64,000 bases of DNA from Ovis canadensis. Lineage: Eukaryota; Chordata; Mammalia; Artiodactyla; Bovidae. Below, piece by piece: positions 1 through 12,074 of this stretch (positions are counted from its first letter, which is position 1; each line of letters opens with the position of its first letter). The translations under genes were made by a program, and so were the position numbers. Under the pieces are notes generated by a model. The model saw only the letters and a list, made by a program, of their open reading frames with translations. It did not search any database and was not told the DNA's origin. The stretch lies in contig NC_091249.1 of assembly GCF_042477335.2 (NCBI RefSeq), forward strand, positions 42,764,001 through 42,828,000, given 5' to 3'.

Positions 1-1107
1 ACATCTTTTTATCTTCGTAACAAGTTCAGAGAGCAAAAATTTTTTAATTTTGATAAAGTCCAATATAGCAATTTTCCCTTTTGTACATTGCTCTTTGGTG
101 TCAAACCTATGAACATTTGCCTAGTATCAGGTCCTAAGATTTTCTATGTTTTCTTGTAAAAGTTTATAGTTTTATGTCTTATCCTTAAGCTTGGGATTCA
201 TTTTAACTTTTATAAAGTCTGGGGCTTAGGTTGAAGGTTTTCTTAACCTATGGATATCCAGTTGTCCCAGGACTATTTGATGAAAATTCTATCTTAATTC
301 TATTAAGTTGTTTTTGCAGATTTGTCAAAAGTCAGGCACGTTTGTGGGTATTTCTATGCTCTCTATTCTGTTCCAATGTCTATGTCTATCCCACCACCAT
401 TACCACATAGCTATTATTATTTTAGCTATCAGTCAGTTCAGTTCAGTCACTGAGTCGTGTCCTACTCTTTGCAACCCCAGGGACTGCAGCAGGCCTCCCT
501 GTCCATCACCAACTCCTAAAGCTGACTCAAACTCACGTCCATTGAGTTGGTGACACCATCCAATCATCTCAGCCTCTGTGGTCCCCTTCTCCTCTCACCA
601 TCAATCGTTCCCAGCATCAGGGACTTTTCAAGTGTCTCAGCTCTTCACATCAGGTGGTCAAAGTACTGGAATTTCAGCTTCAACATCAGTCCTTCCAATG
701 AACGTTCAGAGTTTACTTCCTTTAGGATGGACTGGCTGGATCTCCTTGCAGTTCAAGGGACTCTCAAGAGTCTTCTTCAACACCACAGCTCAAAGAATCA
801 ATTCTTCAGGGCTCAGCTTTCTTTATAGTCCAATTCTCACATCCATACATGACTACTGAGAAAACCGTAGTCTTGACTTGACAAGACTTTTGTTGGCAAA
901 GTAATGTCTCTGCTTCTTAATATGCTCTCTAGGTTGGTCATAACTTCTCTTCCAAGGAGTCTTTTTATTTCATGGCTGCAGTCACCATCTGCAGTGATTT
1001 TGGAGCCCAAAAAATAAAGTCTGACACTGTTTCCACTGTTTCCCTATCTATTTCCCATGAAGTGATGGGACCAGATGCCATGATCTTCGTTTTCTGAATG
1101 TTGAGCT

Positions 1108-1827
1108 TTAAGCTAGATTTTCACTCTCCTCTTTCACTTTCATCAAGAGGCTCTTTAATTCTTTTTCACTTTCTGCCATAAGGGTGGTGTCATCTACATA
1201 TCTGAGTTTATTGACATTTCTCATGGCAATCTTGATTCTAGCTTGTGCTTCATCCAGCCCAGTGTTTCTCATGATGTACTCTGCAAATAAGTTAAATGAG
1301 CAGGGTGACAATATACAGCCTTGACGTACTCCTTTTCCTATTTGGAACCAGTTTGTTGTTCCGTGTCCACTTCTAACTGTTGCTTCCTGACTTGCATACA
1401 GATTTCTCAAGAGGCAGGTCAGGGGGTCTGGTATTTCCATCTCTTTCAGAATTTTCCATAATTTACTGTGATCCACACAGTCTAAGGCTATGGCATAGTC
1501 AATAAAGCAGAAGCAGATGTTTTTCTGGAACTCTCTTGATTTTTCTATGATCCAGCAGATGTTGGCAATTTTATCTCTGGTTCCTCTGCCTTTTCTAAAA
1601 CCAGCTGGAACATCTGGAAGTTCATAGTTCATGCACTGCTGAAGCCTGGCTTGGAGAATTTTGAGTATTACTTTACTAGCTTGTGAGATAAGTGCAATTG
1701 TGTGGTAGCTAGAGCACTCTTTGGCATTGCTTTTCTTTGGGATTGGAATGAAAACTGACATTTTCCAGTCCTGCGGCCACTGCTGAGTTTTCCAAATTTG
1801 CTGGCATATTGAGTGCAGCACTTTCAC
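1108..1827 (-). pseudogene. BovB reverse transcriptase fragment (239 codons open)
   Basis: Open frame covering most of the BovB reverse transcriptase. It reads through the finger region (WPQDWK, PIPKK), the palm motif FIDYA with the catalytic Asp position (here ALDCVDH), GVRQGCILSPC and then YVDD in the position of the YADD metal-binding box, followed by the thumb start (KSLLMKVKEESE). It has neither the upstream endonuclease in frame nor the C-terminal region, so it is a remnant of the BovB at 426-3437 and not a cellular gene. Enzyme role (family knowledge): target-primed reverse transcription of BovB RNA. Confidence 0.85.
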
Positions 1828-2897
1828 AGCATCTTAGGATTTGAAATAGCTTAACTGGAATTCCATCACCTCCACTAGCTTTGTTCATAGTGATGCTTCC
1901 TAAGGTCCACTTGACTTCACATTCCAGGATATCTGGCTCTAGGTGAGTGATCACACCATCGTGATTGTCTGGGTCGTGAAGATCTTTTTCGTATAGTTCT
2001 TCTGTATATTCTTACCACTTCTTGTTAATATCTTCTGCTTCTGTTAGGTCCATACCATTTCTGCCCTTTATTGAGCCCATCTTTGCATGAAATGTTCCCT
2101 TGGTATCTCTGAGTTTCTTGAAGAGATCTCTAGTCTTTCCCATTCTATTGTTTTCCTCTATTTCTTTGCACTGATCACTGAGGAAGGCTTTCTCTTCTCT
2201 CCTTGCTGTTCTTTGGAACTCTGCATTCAAATGGGTATATCTTTTCTTTTCTCCTTTGTTTTTTGGTTCTCCTTTTCACAGTCATCTATAAGGCCTCTTC
2301 AGAGAGCCATTTTGCTTTTTTGCATTTCTTCTTCTTGCAGATGGTCTTGCTCCCTATCTCCTGAACAATGTCACAAACCTCCATCCATAGTTCATCAGGC
2401 ACTCTGTCTATCAGATCTAGCCCCTTAAATCTATTTCTCACTTTCACTATATAATTGTTAGGGATTTGATTTAGGTCATACCTGAATGGTCTAGTGGATT
2501 TCCCTGCTTTCTTCAGTTTAAGTCTGAATTTTGCAATAAGGAGTTCATGATCAGAGCAACAGTCAGCTCCTGGTCTTGTTTTTGCTGACTGTATAGAGCT
2601 TCTTCATCTTTGGCTGCAAGAATATACTCAATCTGATTTCAGTGTTGGCCACCTATAGTGATGTCCATGTGTAGAGTCTTCTCTTGTGTTGTTGGAAGAG
2701 GGTGTTTGCTATGACCAGTGCATTCTCTTGGCAAAATTCTGTTAGCCTTTGCCCTGCTTCATTCTGTACTCCAAGGCCAAATTTGACTGTTATTGCAGGT
2801 GTTTCTTGACTTCCTACTTTTGCATTCCAGTCCCCTATAATGAAAAGGACATCTTTTTTGGGTGTTAGTTCTAGATGGTCTTGTAGTCTTCATAGAA

Positions 2898-3365
2898 TCA
2901 TTCAACTTCAGCTTCTTCAGCATTACTGGTTGGGGCATAGACTTGGATTACTGTGATGTTGAACGGTTTGCCTTGGAAACGAACAGAGATCATTCTGTCA
3001 TTTTTGAGACTGCATCCAAGTACTGCATTTTGGATCCTTTTGTTGACTATGTTGGCTACTCCAATTCTTCTAAGGGATTCTTGCCCACAGTAGTAGATAT
3101 AATGGTCATCTGAGTTAAATTCACCCATTGCAGCCCATTTTAGTTCACTGATTCCTAAAATGTTGACGTTCACTCTTACCTTCTCCTGCTTGACCACTTC
3201 CAATTTGTCTTGATTCATGGTTCCTGTGCAATATTGCTCTTTACAGCATTGGACCTTGCTTCCACCACCAGTCACATCTACAAGTGGGTGTTGTTTTTGC
3301 TTTGGCTCCTTCTCTTCATTCTTTCTGGAGTTGTTTCTCCACTGATCTCCAGTAGTACTGGGCAC
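2898..3365 (-). pseudogene. BovB endonuclease (APE-type) fragment
   Basis: A 155-codon open frame in the 5' half of the same BovB. From about residue 68 it carries the N-terminal APE-like endonuclease signature of RTE elements (NILGISELKW, then FNSDDHYIYYCGQESLRR and FQGKPFNITVIQVYAPTSN). The catalytic C-terminal half of the domain (GDWN, DYIL, SDHE positions) continues at about 2900-2500 in other frames and contains frame breaks. In intact elements this domain nicks the target DNA. Here it is decayed. Confidence 0.8.
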
Positions 3366-3664
3366 ATTCTGACCCTGGGGAGTTCATCTTTCAGGGTCCT
3401 GTCAGGAACCGTTCATGGGTTCTCAAGGCAGGAATATTTATTTTAGTTAAAAATAACTCTTCAAATTGGAAAGATAGACTCCCCCTCAATTTAGTCTTCT
3501 TTTTTCAAAATAGATCTAGCTAATCTAGTTATTTTTTCTTTCCATGTAAATTCTGGATAATATTGTCTGTGTCTATAAAAGATATTGCTTGGATATATAT
3601 TAAGCCTTTCATCAATTTGTGAGAATTGATATTTTTATTATGTTGAGGCTTATAATGTATGAAT

Positions 3665-3796
3665 GCTGCTGCTGCTGCTAAGTCATTTCAGTTGTGCCCG
3701 ACTCTATGTGACCCATAGATGGCAGCCCACCAGGTTCTTCTGTCCATGGGATTCTCCAGGCAAGAATACTGGAGTGGGTTGCCATCTCCTTCTTCA
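3665..3796 (-). mobile_element. Bov-A SINE monomer
   Basis: The plus strand reads gctgctgctgct, then the antisense Bov-A body (cagttgtgcccgactc ... gagtgggttgccat). It is flanked by a 13-bp exact direct repeat ataatgtatgaat at 3652-3664 and 3797-3809, so the insertion is precise and sits inside the old L1. Confidence 0.93.
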
Positions 3797-4247
3797 ATAA
3801 TGTATGAATAAATATTTCTATTTCTGTACTCGTTCTTTCTTTCATCAGCATTGTATACTTTTCAACATACAAGTCTTGCACAAGTTTTGTTAGATCTACA
3901 ATGTAGTATTTCATTACTTTTATGTGATTATAAATGATACTTCAATTTCAGTGTCCATGTGTTCATTGCTAGTATATAAACATATAATTGATTTTTATGT
4001 TTATCTTGTATCCTGCAACATCGCTGAACTCAGCTGTTTGAACTCATGTTATATTTGTTTAATCTCACATTTTCTTCTCATTTTTTTGACAGTTAAATCC
4101 TTAAGAATCTAAAATATGCTACTTTTATAGCATAAATTTCACATGATTATATCTGAACCTTTTAAGGGTTAAATTTTACTGACCACTGATTCTTACACAT
4201 GCATGATTATTTCCATGTGTGTTTTATATTCTGGAGGTTACGATCTC

Positions 4248-4567
4248 CTTCAGTTCAGTTCAGTCGCTCAGTTGTGTCCGACTCTTTGCGACCCCATGAA
4301 TCGCAGCACGCCAGGCCTCCCTGCCCATCACCAACTCCCGGAGTTCACTCAGACTCGCATCCATCGAGTCAGTGATGCCATCCAGCCATCTCATCCTCTG
4401 TCATCCCCTTCTCTTCCTGCCCTCAATCCCTCCCAGCATCAGAGTCTTTTCCAATGAGTCAGCTCTTCTCATGAGGTGGCCAAAGTACTGGAGTTTCAGC
4501 TTTCGCATCATTCCTTCCAAAGAAATCCCAGGGCTGATCTCCTTCAGAATGGACTGGTTGGATCTCC
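4248..4567 (-). mobile_element. 5'-truncated BovB 3' end
   Basis: About 320 bp of antisense BovB 3' end. It carries the diagnostic catgaatcgcagcac and aaagaaatcccagggctg blocks of one BovB sub-lineage. It is cut off at the ggttggatctcc region. A duplicated target, ttacgatctc at 4238-4247 and 4568-4577, extending to 13 bp with one mismatch, marks a clean 5'-truncated insertion. Confidence 0.93.
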
Positions 4568-5089
4568 TTACGATCTCTTTAGTGACACATTATTAGCAGG
4601 AACTCAAAATAACCTTGTGTGTGCAGTTTATGTGATATTACATTTTCTTCTGAAGCACTCAAGGGATAGTATTATCTTAGGACTGATTTTTATGTCAATT
4701 AAAAATGTATAGCTGCACTGGGGCATAATCACAAATTAAGAATTAAGTGAGAAGAATTTTTTTCTACTATGAAAAGATTTTTTTGCTCTATGCTGATGGG
4801 ATAACAAAAGACTGAGAAAATGCCAGAATTCTTCTGCTCCATTTTGCACACAGCATATAGTCCCTCGAAGGTTTAATATCAGCATCTCTTGAGTTCAAAT
4901 TTCCCACCAATGATAGCCTGTTTTGTTTGACTACCAAGCCCCTTGGTCAGTAAAACTAGTATCCAGTCTCTAAGAAAACCACAATGTCGTTTTTCTTTGA
5001 TGTTCAATAGCCCTACCACCCTCCATTTTAGATCATTACTGATTTCCTATAGTCTTTAAAGTTTAGTTGTGCAATTGAGGTGATCTATT

Positions 5090-6684
5090 ACTTTTTCTGC
5101 CAAAAGGATGGTGTCATCTGCATATCTGAGACTACTGATATTTCTCCTGGCAATCTTGATTCCAGCTTGTGCTTCTTCCAGCCCAGTGTTTCTCATGATA
5201 TACTCCACATATAAGTTAAAGAAGTAGGGTGACAATATGCAGCCTTGACGTACTCCTTTTCCTATTTGGAACCAGTCTGTTGTTCCATGTCCAGTTCTAA
5301 CTGTTGCTTCCTGACCTGCATATAGGTTTCTCAAGAGGCAGGTCAGATGGTCTGGTATTCCCATCTCTTTCAGAATTTTTCACAGTTTATTGTGATCTAC
5401 ACAGTCAAAGGATTTGGCATAGTCAATAAAGCAGAAATAGATGTTTTTCTGGAACTCTCTTGCTTTTGCCATGACCCAGCGGATGCTGGCAATTTGATCT
5501 CTGGTTCCTCTGCCTTTTCTAAAACCAGCTTGAACATCTGGAAATTCATGATTCACGTGTTGCTGAAGCTGGGCTTGAGAATTTTGAGCATTACTTTGCT
5601 TGCGTGTGAGATGAGTGCAATTGTGTGGTAGTTTGAGCATTCGTTGGCATTGCCTTTCTTTGGGATTGGAATGAAAACTGACCTTTTCCAGTCCTGTGGC
5701 CACTGCTGAATTTTCCAAATTTGCTGGCCTATTGAGTACAGCATTTTCACAGCATCATCTTTCAGGATTTGAAACAGCTCAACTGGAATTCCATCACCTC
5801 CAATGGCTTTGTTTATAGTGATGCTTTCTAAGGCCCACTTGACTTCACATTCCAGGATGTCAGCTCTAGGTGAGTAATCACACTGTGATTATCTGGGTCG
5901 TGAAGATCTTTTTTGATGACACCACCCTTATGGCAGAAAGTGAAAATGCAGGAAAAAGCCTCTTGATGAAAGTGAAAGAGGAGAGTGAAAAAGTTGGCTT
6001 AAAGCTCAACATTCAGAAAACTAAGATCATGACATCTGGTCCCATCACTTCATGGCAAATAGATGGGGAAATAGTGGAAACAGTGTCAGACTTCATTTTT
6101 GGGGGCTCCAAAATCACTGCAGATGGTGATTGCAGCCATGAAATTAAAAGACGCTTACTCCTTGGAAGGACAGTTATGGCCAACCTAGACAGCATATTAA
6201 AAAGCAGAGACATTACTTTGCCAATAAAGGTCCATCTAGTCAAGGCTATGGTTTTTCCAGTGGTCATTATGGATGTGAGAGTTAGACTGTGAAGAAAGCT
6301 GAGCACCGAAGAATTGATGCTTTTGAACTGTGGTGTTGGAGAAGACTCTTCAGAGTCCCCTGGACTGCAAGGAGATCCAACCAGTCCATTCTAAAGGAGA
6401 TCAGCCCTGGGTGTTCTTTGGAGGGAATGATGCTGAAGCTGAAACTCCAATACTTTGGCCACCTCATGCGAGGAGTTGACTCATTGGAAAGGACTCTGAT
6501 GCTGGGAGGGATTGAGGGCAGGAGGAGAAGGGATGACAGAGGATGAGATGGCTGGATGGCATCACCAACTCGATGGACATGAGTTTGAGTAAACCGCAGG
6601 AGTTGCTGATGGACAGGGAGGCCTGGCAATTCATGGGGTTGCAAATAGTCAGACACAACTAAGCGACTGAACTGAACTGTTTAT
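5090..6684. mobile_element. BovB with 5' inversion (twin-primed form)
   Basis: Two BovB parts in opposite orientation. 5098-5915 is antisense and covers the segment upstream of and including the reverse transcriptase. 5916-6684 is sense and runs to the 3' tail (actgaactgaactg). In element order the antisense part stops at the YADD/MAES region (gatgacaccatcc near 5120-5100) and the sense part starts at that same point (gatgacaccaccctta at 5917), with about 24 bp present in both. Open pieces include minus 5364-5056 (RT palm, YADD intact), plus 5870-6292 and plus 6289-6546 (C-terminal RIDAFELWCWRR). Flanks share actttttc (5090-5097 and 6685-6692). Confidence 0.85.
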
Positions 6685-7397
6685 ACTTTTTCCAACATTT
6701 TGGGATATTATGTAGTACGAATGCTTTAATTCTACTTAGATATACATAGTAATATCAGCTATTATTTTATTATTATTAGACTTTAATATTTTACTTAGAT
6801 TCTATTATTTAGGCTCATACATGAAATAGGTTTATAATTTTATTTCTTATACTTTGTAACCAAGGTGATAGCACCTTCTAAATAAGTTGGGTAGATTTAA
6901 TATTTTTCTAATTTCTAGAATAATCTATATAATATAGAGAGATTCTACTTAAATTTTTGGTAAATTCTCCTATAAAATATTCTGGGTCTGAGACTTTACT
7001 GGTACGAGGTCTTTGATCACCAGCGCTGAATTTTTTTTTTTTGTCAGTAATTATTGGCCCACTCATGGTCTTCCTTTTCCTTATACAAATTTTGGCATTT
7101 TCAGAAATCATCCATTTCATCTATGCTTTAAATCATTTGCATATATTCCTTCCTAATATTTTTATTAATTTTTAAACCCTTTGCTACCAGTAGTGATATG
7201 GAAGGTTTTTTTTGTATTTTGTCTTCTCTCTCATCTAGTCTCTACCAGTGTTGGTAGAGGTTTGTTTGTCATAAAGTGTTTAAATCAGCTTTGATTTTGT
7301 TCTTTATTTAATAAATTTAGATACAAAATAATAAAATTAATGTCTTACAAAAATATTGGTTATAAAGATACTTTCTATAGCTATACATTCAAAATAT

Positions 7398-7519
7398 ACA
7401 TGCTAAGTTGCTTCTGCCATGTCCAACTCTTTGTGACCCCATAGCCCGCCAGGCTCATCTGTCCATGGGATTCTCCAGGCATGCATTTTGGAGTGGGTTG
7501 CCATTTCCTTCTCCAATCA
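7398..7519 (-). mobile_element. Bov-A SINE monomer
   Basis: Antisense Bov-A sequence (gctaagttgcttctgcc ... gagtgggttgccatttcc). An exact 11-bp target-site duplication attcaaaatat lies at 7387-7397 and 7520-7530. Confidence 0.92.
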
Positions 7520-7530
7520 ATTCAAAATAT

Positions 7531-10500
7531 CATAAAGCAAATCAAAAATTTATTTACATTTAGACAGTGCTCACAATCAATGATTTCTTTCCTATTACAA
7601 CCAGTATTTTCACTTGTCTAGCCTTCTTGCACTCTTCACCAGAATCTGATGATCCGTATCACCCACTGCCACGATGAACAATCCACTGGGACACTCAGAG
7701 CACGTGAGTTGGTCAGGAAACAGCTTTATTCCAGCAGTTAGCACATTACAACAAACAGCATTTTCCATAATATAAACCACGCTTCCTAACAAAAACAAGT
7801 CATATCCACTTCTGTTGATAAAAATGTATGCTGTGGGAGAAGGCCCTGTAACTCACTTTTTTTAAAAAAAAGGTAGACAGCAAGGTGAATTCTTTCTGAA
7901 TTTTTCCACAAGGGAAATGAAACTAAGCAGCACAGGATTTTAAAATTAAAAGTGACCACAGAAGTCAAACCATTCCTCACCCTCATTCCGCAGGTGAAGA
8001 AGTCACGGCCTGAAGAACTGACACATATTAATACTAGATGACACACAAAACCCAGAACTTGGTCAGATCAGTGACTGCAACCTGATAACAAAATGAACAT
8101 GTTCCCTTACTACAACTTACCAGGAAAGAAGCAAAATTCCAGGATCGAGAAACTTGAGAATGATGAAAGGAGGGTGGAAAATGGGAAGTGCAAGACGGAA
8201 AACTCTTAGGGAAGAGTCCTGCTGAAATTAAAGAAGAATTTTATCAAGGACAGACAAATTTGAAAACACTAAGTTCCCACTTGATAATAAATGAAAATTG
8301 ACTTTTTTATTCACGTCACTTCTGTAAATCAAAGCCAAAGGGCCCATTTGTATTTTGTTACTCAAATTGGTATTACTGTTCTCATTATTCAAACACTGAC
8401 TGAATATTTACCTGCAAGTTATCTTTGCAGTTACGAAGGACGCGGCACAAGAAAGGCAAACAGAAAGCAAGCATCAATGTTTCTTTTATTAGAAAATGCT
8501 AAGTTTTGCCAGTGTTTCTTTGTCACATTTGCAATCTAGGAGGGAGAGGAATAAAACATACTGCAATTTAAACTCAGAGCCTGATTATCAATGACCTTTA
8601 AACTCTGAAACCAGTGTTACTGCCCACATGGTAAATGCAATTATGAAATTTGATTTCCTATATGTTGTAGGCAATGAAATGTTTTAATTGACACTGATAT
8701 ATATTTGTAATAAGTTCTGTATAAATTAAAAATCAATGCCAATTCCAACTCCCTGGGTAATTTTTTATTGAATATGCAAAGATTTCAGGGGGGCTGGACA
8801 TTTGCAAACAGCAAAACAACAAAAAACAAATTTGACACAGAACTCAACTATTCTAAACCCAGAAATGGTATCTGGCTACAGGGCTTATCAAAACCATTAA
8901 GCAAACGTGCCAAATCTAAGTTTGCTTCATAGTTTGGGGAGATTCCCACAACATTATAGCAGGTAGGAGCCCCCAATTGCTTCACTATTTCTCCACTCAC
9001 AGTCAGACTAAACCAGCAGCACAACCCGATTCCTTCTCTTTGCTGAAACCCTTCTATTCTGCTTTAACTGAGACACTGCTGAATGTAATGGAGCTGCCTT
9101 CACTGTAGTCAGGCTGGGTACCTGTATTCAGAGACCACACACTGTCTGAGATGTGTCATGCCTAAAACACTGACCCAAGTTCCTGTGACCAGGTTTTGAT
9201 GGAACTACACTAACCAGAAAACTCAGCATGCATGGAACATGTGTGAACATGCATTCATCCATGCAAGAACACCCGCACATATGCGTGCACATGTGCTCAC
9301 CAAGTAACTGGTAAGAGGGCTGCAGTTGAGATTGTTCTGACTTCCAGTTGGCATTTCTGGGCAGGCAGTTCTCAGCACCTTCTGGCACCAGTGAGGGAGA
9401 CAGCACTGTGCTGGGCTCTCAGGGTTTCAGAGCACAAAGTAAAAACAAGGCTCTCCTGAAAGGCAACCAGCTCCTCTCTAGTGCAGCCACTCAAGCACTT
9501 CCTTCCTTTCTCAACTTTTGGCTGGAACTGAACAGCACATTACATACAGCAAAGCTTGCAGACTGGCAAAGCTGTCAGGGCTATTGTTTTCTTTCTCTTT
9601 TCCACATTGATTTCATCTGAGACTGAACATCACAGCAATTACGCCTGTCAGCTCTAGACCTTAACTTCCTATACGATTTAAGGAAGGAACATGAGGCCAT
9701 CTGGAGATGCGTCCTCTTTACGAATTCCCATATGTATGCAATCAGACCCAGCAGGTGACTACAGTGGTGTCATTTAAATGTTCTTTTTCCAGGGGTCCAA
9801 ACCAGGTAGCTTATCTCATAATGATAAATCTGAAAATGAGGATTATGTGCTTATGTTAAAAAGAAAAGGCACATAAGTGAATTGTGTAGCAATAGAAACT
9901 GTGTCTGACTAGGTTGTGAAAACCTGTATAAGACTAATGTATGACCTAATTTCTATAATATTTTTATATTTATTTGTGATATATATACATATTTATGACT
10001 ATAACACTCAATAAAGCCATGGTAAGATACAGGTTTTTATTTACTTTTCACATATCTATATTTTATAAGCTTTCTTCAGTAATTTTGCATTACTTTTACT
10101 ATAGAATCTTCTTTTAATTTTAAACTAGCATTAGATGAGCTACAGGAAGTATGTATAAGGAACATAAGTCTCCTTTTATAGACACAGAATATCCAAGCGT
10201 ATATAAACAGAAGAAAATGTACAATTGTATGTAAGTAAACATACATAGAGTTCAGAAAATAGAGTTGAGCTTGTGAAAATAGCAGAGCTGGAATTGCCTC
10301 CCCAGAATATTTATATGCACCCACAAAGATATTTATATAAACTTGCCATCCATCCACAACTTCCCAAGTAACTTTTTTTGTCATTTTTGCAGTCCTGATG
10401 GCTCAGCAGAGTCTCTTTACAATACTGAGTACCCTATCCTAACTCTGACATATAAATTCAGATGGCAACGAATTATAATATGGGGAATCTTCTCTGGTCA

Positions 10501-10847
10501 AAGCTCAAAAAGCAAAATACCTATCAAACTTTTCCAAATGCCATGATTTTTTTAAGAGAAACAAGGAACCAAGAGAAAATAGGCAATGGTTAAAACAAAA
10601 CAAAAATACTACTTTTTCTTTCGAGCCAAAAGCGCTAAATCGTAACTGCCTTGTAAATCTCTATCAATTTGTGCTCCATGTAAATCTCAAACGGGAATTC
10701 TCTTAGAAAACCTTCCCTAGAAAGTACTTACCAGGATGTTTATACAGTCATTACTGGTATGTTTTTCTCGGCAGGAAAAAAGTCACGGTTGCAGTTCCAA
10801 TCTTTAGAGGGTACAAAAATGTATTTCAGGAGGCAGTAAGCCTTTTC
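7531..10847. other. Repeat-poor stretch, no supported gene
   Basis: No SINE, BovB, L1 or older repeat is recognisable here, in contrast to the rest of the window. A 62-codon open frame on the minus strand (7798-7610) follows an acceptor-like ttgttttgttag-type tract at about 7785, and an AATAAA on the minus strand lies at 7549-7554. Neither is enough to call a gene. A minus-strand island bounded by splice-like sites sits at 10732-10848. Confidence 0.5.
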
Positions 10848-10848
10848 A

Positions 10849-10880
10849 CTAAAAAAAAAAAAAAAAAAGAAAAGAAAAGA
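10849..10880. repeat. Poly(A)/AAAAG tract
   Basis: A run of about 18 A residues followed by aaaag units. Read on the minus strand it forms a long pyrimidine tract ending in AG. Confidence 0.85.
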
Positions 10881-11569
10881 CTTTAGTTCTAGCCATAATT
10901 AGAACTTCTCACAAAGAAATTGAGAAATGGGATTTTTCTTTATTGGTAGATCAATGGCTTTATCCAAGCAACAGTTCATGAATAAATCTCTTTTTAAAGA
11001 TCTAAAATGTGACACAAGCTCATTATTAGAAAATATTCAAATAACTAAGCAGATAGCTTTAAGGGGGGAAAAACTGTGGTATGGTATTCTGAACTAGAGC
11101 TGCATCCTCAATGATGTATTTTTTTTAAACTATTGGAAAAATACATTTTTGGTTAGACTAAAGTGTATCTTCTTCAAGATCACTTTCCCTATATATTTCA
11201 ACTGTAACAAAATAATGCAACACTAATCTGTAAGACTTTTTTCAGTAATAGATGTTTTTCTTCAGTAAATCAATGCAAAGGCTAATTGGGGTGGAAGGTG
11301 ACTATCTCTCTTGGTTATAAATACATTTGCATTGCTATCAATCTTTTCCAGTACCAATGTTAAACGAGGCTGAACAACCTAGGGGAGGGAAAAAAAAAAA
11401 AAAGTTCAATGTTAACATATAGTAAATGCTGCCATCAAGTGGCCAAAAAGAGAGTTGCTCTAACAAAAATAAAGTCAGCTAAATTATTAACAATGTTTAA
11501 AACCTGGATCCAATCTTATTTCGAGTTTGACAAGCATTTTTATTATAAAGAGGGGTTTTATAATAGAAG

Positions 11570-12045
11570 TTAAAGTAGTAAAAGTGAAGGTTGTTCAGCA
11601 GTGTCTGACTCTTCGCGATCCCATGGATTATACAGTCCATGGAATTCTTCAGGCCAGAATATTGGAGTGGGTAGCCTTTCCCTCCACCCCACTCCAGTAT
11701 TCTTGCCTGGAAAATCCCATGGACGGAGGAGCCTGGAAGGCTGCAGTCCATGGGGTCGCTGAGGGTCGGACACGACTGAGCGACTTCACTTTCACTTTTC
11801 ACTTTCATGCATCAGAGAAGGAAATGACAACCCACTCCAGTGTTCTTCCCTGGAGAATCCCAGGGATGGGGGAGCCTGGTGGGCTGACGTCTACGGGGTC
11901 ACACAGAGTTGGACATGACTGAAGCGACTTAGTAGCAGCAGCAGCCTTTCCCTTCTCCAAGGGGAATCTTCGCAACCCAGGGATCGAACCCAGGTATCCT
12001 GCATTGTAGGCGGATCCTTTACCAGCTGAGCCACAAGGGAAGCCC
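11570..12045 (-). mobile_element. Bov-tA SINE, split by a Bov-A2
   Basis: The antisense Bov-tA body is at 11580-11683. Its antisense tRNA-Glu-related head resumes at 11954-12045 (cagggatcgaaccc and ctgagccac, the B- and A-box regions). The two halves were separated by a later Bov-A2. Flanking tttataata at 11557-11565 and 12046-12054 is the outer target-site duplication. Confidence 0.9.
11684..11942 (+). mobile_element. Bov-A2 SINE nested in Bov-tA
   Basis: A complete two-unit Bov-A2 in sense orientation, with the characteristic linker (cactttcacttttcactttcatgc) and an agc-repeat tail. The duplicated target agcctttccct (11673-11683 and 11943-11953) lies within the older Bov-tA, which fixes the order of insertion. 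Confidence 0.92.
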
Positions 12046-12074
12046 TTTATAATAAAGAAGGATTTAAAACTACT

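Larger units (their letters stand above)
426..3437 (-). mobile_element. BovB LINE (RTE clade), near full length
   Basis: A near complete BovB (about 3.0 kb) on the minus strand. The plus strand begins with the antisense 3' tail (repeated ttcag units at about 430) and ends at the element's 5' region near 3430. In element order it shows an endonuclease region (open 3365-2898, with the SDDHYIYYCGQESLRR block), a linker (2230-2012), the reverse transcriptase (open 1827-1108, with FIDYA, GVRQGCILSPC and a YVDD box in place of the usual YADD) and a C-terminal region. Frames are broken between domains, so it is dead. The 9-bp ttattttag at 417-425 and 3438-3446 is a candidate target-site duplication. 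Confidence 0.93.
1..7330 (-). mobile_element. Ancient L1 ORF2 fragment, interrupted
   Basis: The plus strand reads as the reverse complement of mammalian L1 ORF2 in three main surviving blocks, about 1-416, 3447-4237 and 6693-7320. Recognisable landmarks are the antisense stretches near 240-380, 3850-4030 (the 'fast' match around tacaagtcttgcac and ttgatttttatg) and 6950-7130. The order of the blocks is what one L1 would give if later insertions were removed. The gaps are filled by BovB copies at 426-3437, 4248-4567 and 5090-6684 and a Bov-A SINE at 3665-3796. The stretch 4578-5089 is less clearly L1. Many stops and indels; not coding. Confidence 0.7.

Noticed and set aside
308..859. Several overlapping plus frames of 80-93 codons
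   Set aside because: They are antisense readings of old L1 and BovB sequence.
2862..3446. Plus frames of 78-83 codons opposite the BovB endonuclease
   Set aside because: Shadow frames of the antisense BovB.
7610..7798. 62-codon minus frame that looks protein-like behind an acceptor-like site
   Set aside because: Frames of this length are expected by chance in 64 kb, and it does not chain in phase with other islands.
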